From NCBI GenBank assembly GCA_949825045.1, contig OX463808.1, forward strand, positions 32,549,674 through 32,613,673: a DNA stretch of 64,000 nucleotides. Reading direction: 5' to 3'. A program made the translations under genes and the position numbers. The notes beneath the pieces are model-generated. The model did no database searches, had not been told where the DNA came from, and worked only from the letters and a program-made list of their open reading frames with translations. The stretch is from Argyresthia goedartella (taxonomy: Eukaryota; Arthropoda; Insecta; Lepidoptera; Argyresthiidae). Numbering within the stretch: the stretch's first letter is position 1; every line of letters begins with the position of its first letter. This document shows, one piece after another, positions 34,801 to 46,800 of the stretch.

Positions 34801-37800
34801 AGCATCGATATAAGGGAACTCCGGGTGCATCTTCTCACCTGATCTCAGCATCGATATAAGGGAACTCCGGGTGCATCTTACCTGATCTCAGCATCGATAT
34901 AAGGGAACTCCGGGTGCATCTTCTTACCTGATCTCAGCATCGATATAAGGGAACTCCGGGTGCATCTTCTCACCTGATCTCAGCATCGATATAAGGGAAC
35001 TCCGGGTGCATCTCACCTGATCTCAGCATCGATATAAGGGAACTCCGGGTGCATCTTCTTACCTGATCTCAGCATCAATGTAAGGGAACTCCGGGTGCAT
35101 CTTCTTACCTGATCTCAGCATCGATATAAGGGAACTCCGGGTGCATCTTCTCACCTGATCTCAGCATCGATATAAGGGAACTCCGGGTGCATCTTCTCAC
35201 CTGATCTCAGCATCGATATAAGGGAACTCCGGGTGCATCTTCTTACCTGATCTCAGCATCGATATAAGGGAACTCCGGGTGCATCTTCTCACCTGATCTC
35301 AGCATCGATATAAGGGAACTCCGGGTGCATCTTCTCACCTGATCTCAGCATCGATATAAGGGAACTCCGGGTGCATCTTCTTGCCAATGATGGGCCACCG
35401 CTTGCCTGTCATGGCCGCCAACTTGGCAACGGCAAACGCACGGTCGCCATATGACTTGGACAGATGTTGCGCTACCTGCAACATTAGAATAGGTACTAAG
35501 CAGCGAAAGAAAAAAACAAGTATAACTAGCGGTGAAAAATGGCCCCACGAACAAAGTATTAGGAAGAGTTTCACATGATTCGTATGAATGAACGCCCTCA
35601 AAAGCAATATCGTTTAAAGTCTAACCTCCATCTCAAGCCCGAAGTCCTGCACGAGTCGGATGTACATGGTGGGTGTCCAGCCCTGCGCGCCCTCCAGTTT
35701 GAAGCCGTCCGTCTGGCAATCCTTGAACAGAGGCTTGAGATTCGCACCTGCAACCATGTAGACCGGAATAAGACTTCAGGAGCTATCTACCTTTACGAGT
35801 CTGTAGCCTGCACTGCAGGCCGGTTGGGACATAATGACCCAAAGATTGACCTAACAACTCCATAATGACTCATTTAAACTAATTCTCGACGTGTTTGTAA
35901 GTTAGGCCGCGATCACAAGGTGAGCCGGACACTATATAGCGGGCGGACATAATTTCCAGCAAGAGTCAAAATTATCCAAAACTTAACCCAAAAAATACAA
36001 GTATGACCCATAAACTCGCTCTCAATAGCAGCATCAATGGTTTCAGCGACCGTAGCTCGGCTCGTCATCCACTTGCCGCTCACCATCGTCACGTGGCCCA
36101 CCGGGGAGGTGTGTACGATATTGTTGCGCGCTAGCGACTGTTCGGGTTGGACATTAGCGGGCGTAATTACAGCAAGATGCAAAATAACCTAAAAGTTGGC
36201 CCAAATTAACCAAGAATTACCCATAAACTCACTCTAGCAGCGTCAATAGTTTCAGTAGCCATAAATCGGTGCGTGTTGCATTTCCCGCCCGCGATCGTCT
36301 TTAGGCCGACCAGGGAGATGTGCACGATGTGGTTTCGCGCTAGCGACTACGTGTCTTCCTTATTCGGGTCGGTTACTAGCGGGCGTATTTCCAGCAGATG
36401 CCAAAATTACCCAAAAGATGACCCAAAAAGCCAAGAATGACCCATAAACTCACTTTCAATAGCAGCATCAATGGTTTCAGCGGCCATAGCTCGGTACGTC
36501 GTCCACTTCCCGCCCGCGATCGTCACGAGGCCGGCCGGGGAGACGTGCACGATGTGGTTGCGCGCCAGCGACTGCGTGTCGTCCTTGTTGGGGTCGGAGA
36601 CGAGCGGGCGGATGCCGGACCAGGCGGAAAGGACGTCGCCACGACGGACTGTGTGAGATATGGGTAAAGTGCTAAAACACTCTTTTCATCACATCTAAAG
36701 ACATACATTAACGTTTCATTTGTTCATGAAAGCGGGAGCGGAGGAAGCCGTTGCCAGACCACAGGTGACGTTGACAAAGAATCCTAGTTTGGGGCTAATA
36801 ATACTACCACGAGCTAAGGTAAACCCCTCCTGCCTACCCTGGCACCCCGTCGCACTTCCTCCGCCGTACTTATTTATTTTATTTTATTTATTTTAAAAAT
36901 TACTTAAAACCTCTAAACTTGCTTAACCTCAGTGAAACAAAAACATAAAAATGAAAAAAAAATAAACAAATTCAAATAAGAGAGTTTACAAATAATCTGA
37001 GAAAAAGATGGAAACTGATCTTATCTAAAGTTTAAAGAACCACACGATCGAACCAAGATCTGGATAAAAGTTGTCTAAAACTATTCATATTCGAAATAAA
37101 TAAATCTAAACTAGGATATTGCACAAGCTTGTTGAATTCAGAAGGAGCTCTAATGAAAAATTTATTATGTCAAATAAACGGGTTTACGAATAGACGATTT
37201 TAACGGTACTTTAATATTAATCAATGATAACAGCTGTGAAGTATCGACTCTATTTTGAGCTATTTTAGCCAAGAAGACCATCAGCTTTATTACGCCTTAA
37301 ATAAAACGGCAGCATATGGAATATTTTACATCTTGCTTCATATGAGTTGTCCAATATCTTAGTCTTAAATTGAAGGAACCTCATAAAACGTTTTCGAATT
37401 AACTCCTCTGTCCAGTGTATTCACATCAATGACTGAGTTTTCGTCTAATTGTAGATGTCCACGGGACATATTTGTAGCTTTTTAGCTCGATTGGTCTAGC
37501 TCTGCCTACATGAAGAAGTGTACTAACCATCAACATCCTTGTTCAAGTAGTTCTTCACCTCGGTGAGAATGAACAGGATCTCGTCCTCCGTGGGCTTGGG
37601 GTTGTGCGTCACCTTGCACGGCAGGTCGGTGGTGCCCGCGATGGTGCCCTTCAGCCAGGGCAGGAAGAAGATGACGCGCCCGTCGGAGGTGGCAGGGTCT
37701 AGCAGGCCCATGTGCTCGGGGCTTGGGAGGAATGTTATTGTGAGTTCAAATCTTTCAACTAAAAACCGGCCAAGTGCGAGTCGGACTCGGCCATGAAGGG

Positions 37801-40800
37801 TACCGTTGTAGAAAATAATTATGTGACTGGATGTTTGTTTTGTAACTTTGTTTTTCATAGAGTTTGTATTAATGACAAAGTTATCTTTGCGGTTTTGACG
37901 TGATAACGTCTTTAAAATCGTTTTAGTCGGGTGACATGTTCAGAAACTTGTGTCACACCAAAACCTCACGAGCGCGATCGCAGGTATAACGAGAGAGAGA
38001 CGGACCGATCTCCCGTCTCATCTCGAGCGCTGCCAGTCATTCCGTGAAACTTGTCACGCGGAATCCTCACGAGCGGAGGCTTATCACGTAAACATCTCGA
38101 TCGTAAACCTACTTTACAAACAACCATTTTTTTTAATCAATGTTTTATATATTACAAACTGCTTGTTTTATTTTGTTCAAACCAATTTTCTTTGAAAGTG
38201 TATTTTCCGCTTTGGAAGGGTCTGTCTCTTTAACGATTTACTTTGAGGAAAAATGGTTTGAGGAACCTCAACGTCATTTTTAAAGGCCTATCTAAAGACA
38301 CCCCACATATATAGGTTTGATGCAAAAAATATTTTTTGTTTACAGTTCCATGTCTGGTTTTTGTAAAAAATCGTAAAGCGGTTGACATACCAAGTTGAAA
38401 ATCGTGTAGTCATAATAGTTTCTGCATATAGTTGCTGTGACATACGGACGGACGGACAGACAGACTTGACGAAACTATAAGGTCTTCTTGTTTCTCCACG
38501 GGACTGGCAATAGCGGCGCTACCATTTGCATCTCGCTCAGATTTTATACCGTCGCCCGACGAGTATTTATGCCGTCTCTCTCTAATGCCTTGAGCTGACA
38601 TTGCCGGTCTCTTTCTCTATTTGAATGGCTTATAATAAGATTATTGTCTAAAACGGGAATTACTACCGCGATTGTGTTTCGAGTGCGAGCAGATCTTGCC
38701 AGTAACTGCAGCTGCTCGCACTGTGTAACAAGACGAAGCCCATTAGTTATCCAGACGAAACAAAGAACAACTATACATAGATTTATATACGCAGGCACAT
38801 ACATGCTTCTACCCACACACCACCGCCAAACAGTGTCGTCACAAACATAACAAACATCCAAGACCCAGGGCTGCTTTTTCTCCCAGCCGGGATTAGACCG
38901 CGATTCCTTTCTCTTCTGGGGCAGTACCTCGGGCGCTACCCCGCAGAAGTCGCCATTTTATTTCGATATTTCGGCAGCAGTTGAATATCGGGAAGATAAA
39001 TAAAACCACGGCAAGCGCTCTTTCAGTTTCGTGCGCATTTACCATGCGGTACGCGGGCCGCGATACTGGCAGCACCAGCGTGCGGAGTCCATTCCATAGT
39101 AAATCCCGCGTGCGTGACGAAACCCGCATGACACGAAAGGAGGCCTTAATTCCGCGTGCGGTATGAAACCCTAAAGACACTGTAAGAGGCCTTAGTTTCT
39201 GACTCAGATAGAGAGAGCTCTCCATATCAAATGGCAAAATTACAAATAAATTTGTAAGGTGAATTTGTATTGCTCCTTCTTCTGGACTTCAATAAAGTGA
39301 TATGAAATGATAGAGGATGCAGGCACAGCCATGTTACAGGTATATCAACACACAAAATAATGCAGAAAAATGCAGTGAAATTGTAAGCTGCTGCGCACAC
39401 AAAATAATGCATCAATCCGGTTACGAATTATCTTATGAGCGATCAGACTGCAGAAGCGATTTCTTACAATCGTTACAGAGTAAAAGTTGGAACAAATTCC
39501 TCGAGGCAAAGGGTTAAAAATTATGTTTCCAAAATTCTAATAATAACCTGTAGTATCCGGGCAGTACAATGTGCACGCCAGAAGACGGACAGCAGATGCT
39601 CTTAACCGAAGGGTCATCCATCTGCCGGATGGTGTCGGTGAAGGGGCCCGTCGCGTTGATGATGCACTTCGCCTTGATGTCCCAGGTCTTGCCGGTGAGC
39701 TCGTCCTGGACACATGAACACACAATATACAGTGCATTTACTGCTACTAACCGCCAAAGGCCCCGCGGGGAATGAGGTTTCACCTCCGTCCCCGTTTGCT
39801 ATTGCCCTCGACGCGTTAGTACGTTAGTGAACGGACGTTATGACGTCATCATAGAGAGGTGCCTAAGCTCTAGAGATGTTTTTTTTTTATTGGTTAAGGC
39901 CCAGTTCTGGCTGTTGAGGTGAGGGGCGCCGCATTCGCCCGTCGTCTTTTGGCGAGGTAGCGGAACTGGCGCGGAATAGCATCGGGCCGCCCGGAGACGT
40001 TAGAAATTAGGTGTTTTTTCGAATTTACTGAAAAACGGAAATAAGATAATTGATAAAATTTAAGGATTAATACGGAACTCTAAAAAAGGAAAATTTAGGT
40101 ATAATTATTATGATCAAAATCAGTAACTGTATATTAAAATTATTGAATCTCCTTTTAAATATAGACTATGTTCAGGATTTTTTACGATCGAGCCAAATTA
40201 ATCCAATCGCATAAAGACATAGTATTTAAACTAGATTATCTCTTTGTGAATAACATTTAATTTTTTGAGACCTATGAATTCATTGGAAATAATTTTATAT
40301 TTTTTTTGCCCAAGCTCTCTTCAGTGGTTTTGTGTGATCTTATGCCTTAATGGTTAATTGATAAAAAATATCGATAATTTTGTTGGTTTGTTGGTTCAAT
40401 AAATAATCAAGCATTCACCTCACAGACTGAAATATCACTTCCTTTTGTAAGAACAAAAATATCAACAACAGTAACTGTGTTAAACTGTGTTTTATCGTAA
40501 GAGAAATAGAGCATACAATCAATAAGCGACAGAAATATCACTTCCGTTTGTTTAGAATAAAATATCCCCGTAATTTATGAGAGATGGAGCATACAATTGG
40601 TTAAATTTCCGTACCTGTTAGACTCTGACTGAAGTAGATATGATATTTTTATTCGCTAATGTTTATATTGTTTATTGAAAATCATGGTTGATATTAAATA
40701 TTGGTTAAATTTCTCGCGTTACGAATATAAGGTAAACAAAGAAGTGGCCAGTACAAAAATACTTATATTAAGAACGTCAAAGTTAAACATTTCTTTGTTT

Positions 40801-43800
40801 ACCTTCTTCAAGATTGGTAAGACGAGTTTAGTTAACTTTGGCGTGGCTTTTTCCGGAAATAAGTTTTTCTCAGACATGCAATGAAATGTCGTCATTGCGT
40901 GCGTTATAACACGCTTGGAAGTATCACGTTTCGGGCCGCACAACTCGAGAGAGAAAAGGAATTTCATACAAAATTGCAGGCCTAGGCCGGGAAGTATTTT
41001 TATATTATTTTATGCTCAAAGCAAAAGACATCAACAGGCGCACGTAACTTACGATTAGTAAGTAGTATTTTTAAACTTGAATTAGTTTTTTGAGTGGTGT
41101 ATTTATTATTTCATTGCATATGTTTGAGAAAAGCACTATACATGCCTGGCCGTGAAAAGGGCTTGCCGGCATCGTATCACCATCCATACTCAGCCGGCAT
41201 TAAGCCCTTCTTTCCCGGCGTCTGCAGAATGCACTATTATCTCGTATGTCATTAAGACGCTGTAATTCGTATGCTTCCAGCAATCGAAGCTTGCTCTAAA
41301 GACCAAAGTAAGTGGGCAATTATAAGTGAGTTAAAACTGACTAATCCGAAGGCTATTTTCCGGATGCCATAGAGAGAGGCATTACCTAGGTACAAGCTCA
41401 TTGTATATATTAATTAGTTTACTTGTGAAGTCTGTGGAATTGGCTTCATTATCGCTGTCTTCCCTAAAAATATATATCTGCTATTAAATATATAGTTTAA
41501 CCTCTCAAAAATATCTCTCTGCTATTAAATATATAGTTTAACCTCTCAAAAGCCGAGGGTATTCGGGATGGGTCGCGATTTTGAACCTTATGCCATTGTA
41601 ATAAAATTTAAAACCTATAGGTTTTAAATTTTATTACTGAAAATTAAATTACTATTACGGAAAAGTGGAAAATTAAATATGGCGTTTCTTGAAATACGCC
41701 GTTGTCTATGGGGCACATCATGATGTGCCCAAACCAAAATCGGGCAGATCGATGAGAACCAAACGTTTGTCGATATTCCCAGTCAAACACTGGGCTACAT
41801 CACGATATGGCCAAAGAATAAAACGTCACATCGTAAAATAGTTAAAAATTTGAGAATTAACAAATCTATTTCAATTTTACAATGATTATATTGTGGTTAT
41901 ACGTATGCTAGTTGACTATTTCCGCATACTATTTTTTAAATAAATATCCATACAATTTTTTTTAGTCCATAAACCAAATCAAGAAAGTATGCCACCCATC
42001 ACATGGGAGTCGGTTGACTTCCAAGTATGATATTTTAGAGACTTTCTTATTCTTAATATTAAAGGTTGTTTTTATTTGCACACGCATCGCTCCGATCCGC
42101 TTCGCTACGCTCCACATTTGCTTCTTCTTAGTTCCAACCTAACTTTTATAGGTTAGGTTAGGATGTGTGATATGATAATATCACAACTGAAATTAAGCCA
42201 CAATACTTTAGCCAAATTTGGCTTTTCACTGCTTTCAGTCACAAGCTCGCTCCGCTGGTTGCACATACACGTTCTAACCTAATCCAACCTACCGAGCCAA
42301 ATATGGTCTTCCTACTTTTAGATATGCCGAGTTATAGACTGGCTGATCGTCGAACGTTAATAGGCTAGAAACAATAAGGCGGATCAGAAATGCCGCCATG
42401 TCTTGATATGCCGAGGCACATTATTGATGTGCGGAATTTGACAATAGGCCGACGAGATCTTTAGCGATTTAGATTAGGTGCAAAACAAAACATCACCTTG
42501 GCCACCATTTCCAATGCAATACGCAAAATAAGGAATCGGCAACCGATGGATTTAAAAAAAACCGATAATTAATTTAATCCTTTATTTTAAGGAATGGAAA
42601 TTACAATTAAAACTTATGTCTATATTCAATCGATGCTAGAATTGAAGTGAAGTCTAAAGTTAACAAAAGAAAAGGCACTAAAAATGAATACACTATAAAA
42701 GTATGTTGGTTACACGGGTTGCTTACGCTGCATAGGAAAATTACAGTGAAATAATAAGTTACTACCTAAAACTATCACTATGCAAGCGCAATGTCGTCAT
42801 CAGACCTCGTCAGCAGATTCCGTGAATGCAGGGCATGTAACACCTCCCCGCGAAGATCAGTGACTATTTTAGAACATTGAGAGAAAATGTCTCTGGAATT
42901 GCATTTTTAGCCTTGATTATTGGTATGGCTTTTCTAGCCGTTAGTTTTCCAGGGTCTTCATATAATGGATCCGATGTAGACTCCGTTTCAGGATTTGAAG
43001 TACTGCGTAGAGTGTAGTAGCGGCGGCTGATCATGATTACTGCGATTAGACTGGCACAGCAGAATATCACGTAGAATGGTATGGTCGTGTGATATAGTGT
43101 TTCAGAGGTTAGCTGGTCCAGTTGCAGAGGCGGTTGAAGCAGGATTTTGTCCTCAGCGTTATGAAGTCCTCTCAGGTTGATAGAGTTTAGTTTGATATGT
43201 GGTACAGGAACGGTTGGTGACGTAATGTCAGTGTTATTAGGTAATTTCATGATTTTCAGTGGTTGTCCTTTGAGTAGGTCGTTTTCATTCATTATTGTGA
43301 ATTCTTCAGTGCGTAGAAGGCAGGTGTGAGGGATGATGGCGAGATAGCTTCCGTGTAGAGTGATATATTCTTCTCGGTCGCAGACGAGTTTAATCGCTGT
43401 TGGTTCCGGGAATGCAAGTGAGTAGTGCTGGTCGTCTAGTTTTTCCATGGCTCCCTTTGTTAGAGAGATGGTAGTAGGTTTGCAGGATTTATCCAGAGTT
43501 TGTTTGGTATAAGGTGTTGAATGCAGTCAGGATTTCTTCTTACAGGATGATTGGTATTTGCTTCGCAGATATACTGATGATCGAACTTCGGGCATTCAGC
43601 CTCTATGTACATGAAAGTCTTATCATTGGTTGCTATGAAAGGATAAGGGGGAATGAAGGTCTGATGGAGTTTATTCGGGACAATAGATAATTTATAAAAA
43701 TCAAAGAAATCTGGGGAAATTACAGGTAATTTAAAAACTATTACTATTTGGTTTTCTGAAAAGTATGATCCTGGCTTAATAATATTGTAATATTCTCTCA

Positions 43801-46800
43801 GTTCCAAATCCAATATCTGATCTGGTTTATATATTTTACCAAGCCTATCTAACATATTTCTTAAAGTATCTATATTAAGCATAGAATGATGTGTGCTCGA
43901 TGCACGTGTAAAAGCTAATATATCTTCTATTCTAAGTAACTCTAATGATAAGTCATCAATATTTTCACTAATAATAGATAACATCTGGGCAAACTTTGCG
44001 TACTTTAAAAGGTTATTCTCTGCGTATGCATTTCTGTCCAAAAGTAACATTAGGTAAAGTTTCGTTAATTTTGACTTGGTTATATGCTATGTGGGACAGA
44101 ATAGTGGTATGTTGAGACATCCATTCATTATTGATACTAATGCGTTCGTTAATTTCTGATAACATCTTATTCTGATTGCCTTCAAGTAACTTAATCGCAT
44201 CATTATACGTTTTCGCGTCCGCATAGTCCAGATTTCCAGCAATACTTTTAATTATTGAACCTAATCCGTCTATTAGACCTCTTTTTGTGCGACTTGGCTC
44301 TAAACTTTTTAACTGCGACATTGATTTTGCTAATTTATGGGAAAGATAAAGGATCTGAAATTCATAAAGGGAAAAGGTTTGGTTATCAAGTCGGTTCCTA
44401 AAGTACTGTAGTTGAGCCTCTACGGAGTCAAGTTTTTCTTCGATGTCAGATAATTGAATGTACTGTAGAAAAGTATGGTAGTGAGTTATCAGAGTAATTT
44501 TTCCTAATTTGAATGGTAAAACTCCAGGTCCATCGTCCAAGCTCTCAAGTCTTATCTCGTGAGCTCGCGTCAGCTGTGTCGTCAGTCCCAGTAGTATCAT
44601 ATAATATATCATCTTCTTCGGTTTTCTTCGCGTATCAATGTCTAGATACCTCCCCGGCTGCTCGTCTTCGTTCGTCGAATACTTGATGAAGGCTTGAAAG
44701 CTCAACCAGAGGCTTGCGGAGCCAACAGGAGCAACGATGTCTGGAGTCCTTTAGTTTCCCGCGCGCCTACTGACTCAAGGATCCTACCGGCTGCGCCAAA
44801 TAAGGAATCGGCAACCGATGGATTAAAAAAAAAACAATAATTAATTTAATCCTTTATTTTAAGGAATGGAAATTACAATTAAAACTTATGTCTATATTCA
44901 ATCGATGCTAGAATTGAAGTGAAGTCTAAAGTTAACAAAAGAAAAGGCACTAAAAATGAATACACTATAAAAGTATGTTGGTTACACGGGTTGCTTACGC
45001 TGCATAGGAAAATTACAGTGAAATAATAAGTTACTACCTAAAACTATCACTATGCAAGCGCAATGTCGTCATCAGACCTCGTCAGCAGATTCCGTGAATG
45101 CAGGGCATGTAACACGCATTAATAATATAACGGGCTTTATTTACCTAATACCAAGCCTTGTTTTGAGATGGTGTTGGTAATTTCATGATCATTTTAGGTA
45201 CCAAAACGTCTTATGCCGATTCAGTTTTGGAACCTAAAATGATCAGCAAAATTACCAAGACCGTCTTAAAACAAGCCTTGGTATTAGGTAAATAAACAAG
45301 GGCATACCCAGGATTTCAGCTGGGGGGGGGGCAGCTCATACCTGTTTCGAGAACATACAGGTTTTTAATTCCCACTTGCCAGGAAAATTGACGTTTATTT
45401 TATCTTCTAGGGCAGCAGCCCCCCCCCCCCCCCCCTGCCCCTACCTGGGTACGCCCATGTAAATAAAGCCCGTTATGGCAGATTGAAATGGAAATCGTTG
45501 CCTCGGGGATATTCTTGTTTTGAACCTAATCTGAATCGCTACAAGGTTGCGGTAACCCCCAGCTCTTGGGACCGGTAAGTAAGCTGTTCGCTAACCTTTA
45601 CACTAGCCCCGCTGAGCTTGCCATTAGTCTTGTGCAGTTTGGTCACGCTGACGTGGTTGGCGATAGCAGCGCCGTGACGTGCCGCCGTCAGGGCAATGGC
45701 GAGGTTCATGCGCGCGTCGTCTTGTTGGCCTGTGGGGGGAAATATATGCGTTAGGCTACGATCTTATTTCTTAGCCAGTGGACGGTCGACTGTTGATATC
45801 TATCTATGTCTCCTATTTGTCTATCCAAACCGGGTGATTCGTTATTCGATATAGATATTGTGAGGGATTTAAAGAGTATTTACTCGTCGAAGGATAAATA
45901 CTCATAACCACTCTTTTTTACTCGATAAATATCCAAAAGTGGGAATATTTAATGCTCATGTACACTCGTTTCTACTTAATAAATATCTAAAAGTAAGAAT
46001 ATTTAATTCTATTTTTTTTGCAAAACAACTTACTATTCCGCATTTATTTTGCGTCATCGTAACATTCAACTTTATTTTAAATCCCTATGAATATTTGAGG
46101 ATGAGGATTTTTAAAACATATTTACACCTAGTTTCGAGTAAATACTCGGTAATCCTCAGTATTTCCCATGAGTATTTACTCACAGTGCCCATCTCTAAAG
46201 TGGTTAAGTAGGAGTTCATTTTCAGCAAATTTAATCCATTATGAAGAGCCGAAAAATCGAAATATCTTTGGTTCAGTTCATGATTTTGTCGATAGATGGT
46301 GTTGGTGTCTTTTGACAGAACGTCGTCTTTCGGGTCAGCAAAATTAGTTGCTTCCAGATAAATGTTACACATCGCTAGTTAGCGGCGTTGCTATTCAGTA
46401 ATGCTGAGTCAATCGACCCGCTTGCTGTCAGTCAGCCGCAGTTAGAGAAAAAGGTCTATTATTATTATTTTTATTATTATTAGCCTACATCATCCCACCG
46501 CTGCGCAAAGGCCTCTCATCCCCTCCTCCACTCTTCACGCCCCTGGGCTACCTCCCACCAGTTGTTGTCTTGGTCCAGGACGCGCTGGATTGACGAATTG
46601 AGGTCGACCACGTCCCCTTTTCGCGTTTGGGATCCAGAGAGATGTTAGTTTGGCCCATCGGTCCGGTTACATACGGGCGACGTGGCCTGCCCAGTCCCAC
46701 TTCGATTCAGCTGCTTTTTCCGCTACGTCCTTTATTTCAGTTTTGGAGCATATACTCAGTATTCCTGACTCGATCCACTAATCGGACCCCCAGGATACTG

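Larger units (their letters stand above)
42525..45113 (-). mobile_element. errantivirus-type LTR element reduced to LTR - env - LTR
   Basis: Direct repeats of about 317 bp (42525-42841 and 44798-45113) are nearly identical. They are flanked by ACGC on both sides (42521-42524 and 45114-45117), a 4-bp target duplication. Read on the minus strand, the right copy is the 5' LTR. It is followed at once by TGGCGCAGCCGGTAGGAT, a tRNA-Ser-type primer binding site as used by 17.6/297-like errantiviruses. A purine tract (GCGGGGAGG) precedes the 3' LTR. Only about 1.96 kb lies between the LTRs and it holds just an env-like gene; gag and pol are absent. Confidence 0.9.

Noticed and set aside
30530..35385. 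CRISPR array or a repeated coding domain
   Set aside because: Units are contiguous without variable spacers, the host is a eukaryote, and unit lengths of 43/46/47 bp shift the frame, so neither reading holds.
42150..42162. Telomeric TTAGG repeat tract
   Set aside because: There are only two or three TTAGG units (TAGGTTAGGTTAGG); this is a common short motif in lepidopteran DNA and not an interstitial telomere.
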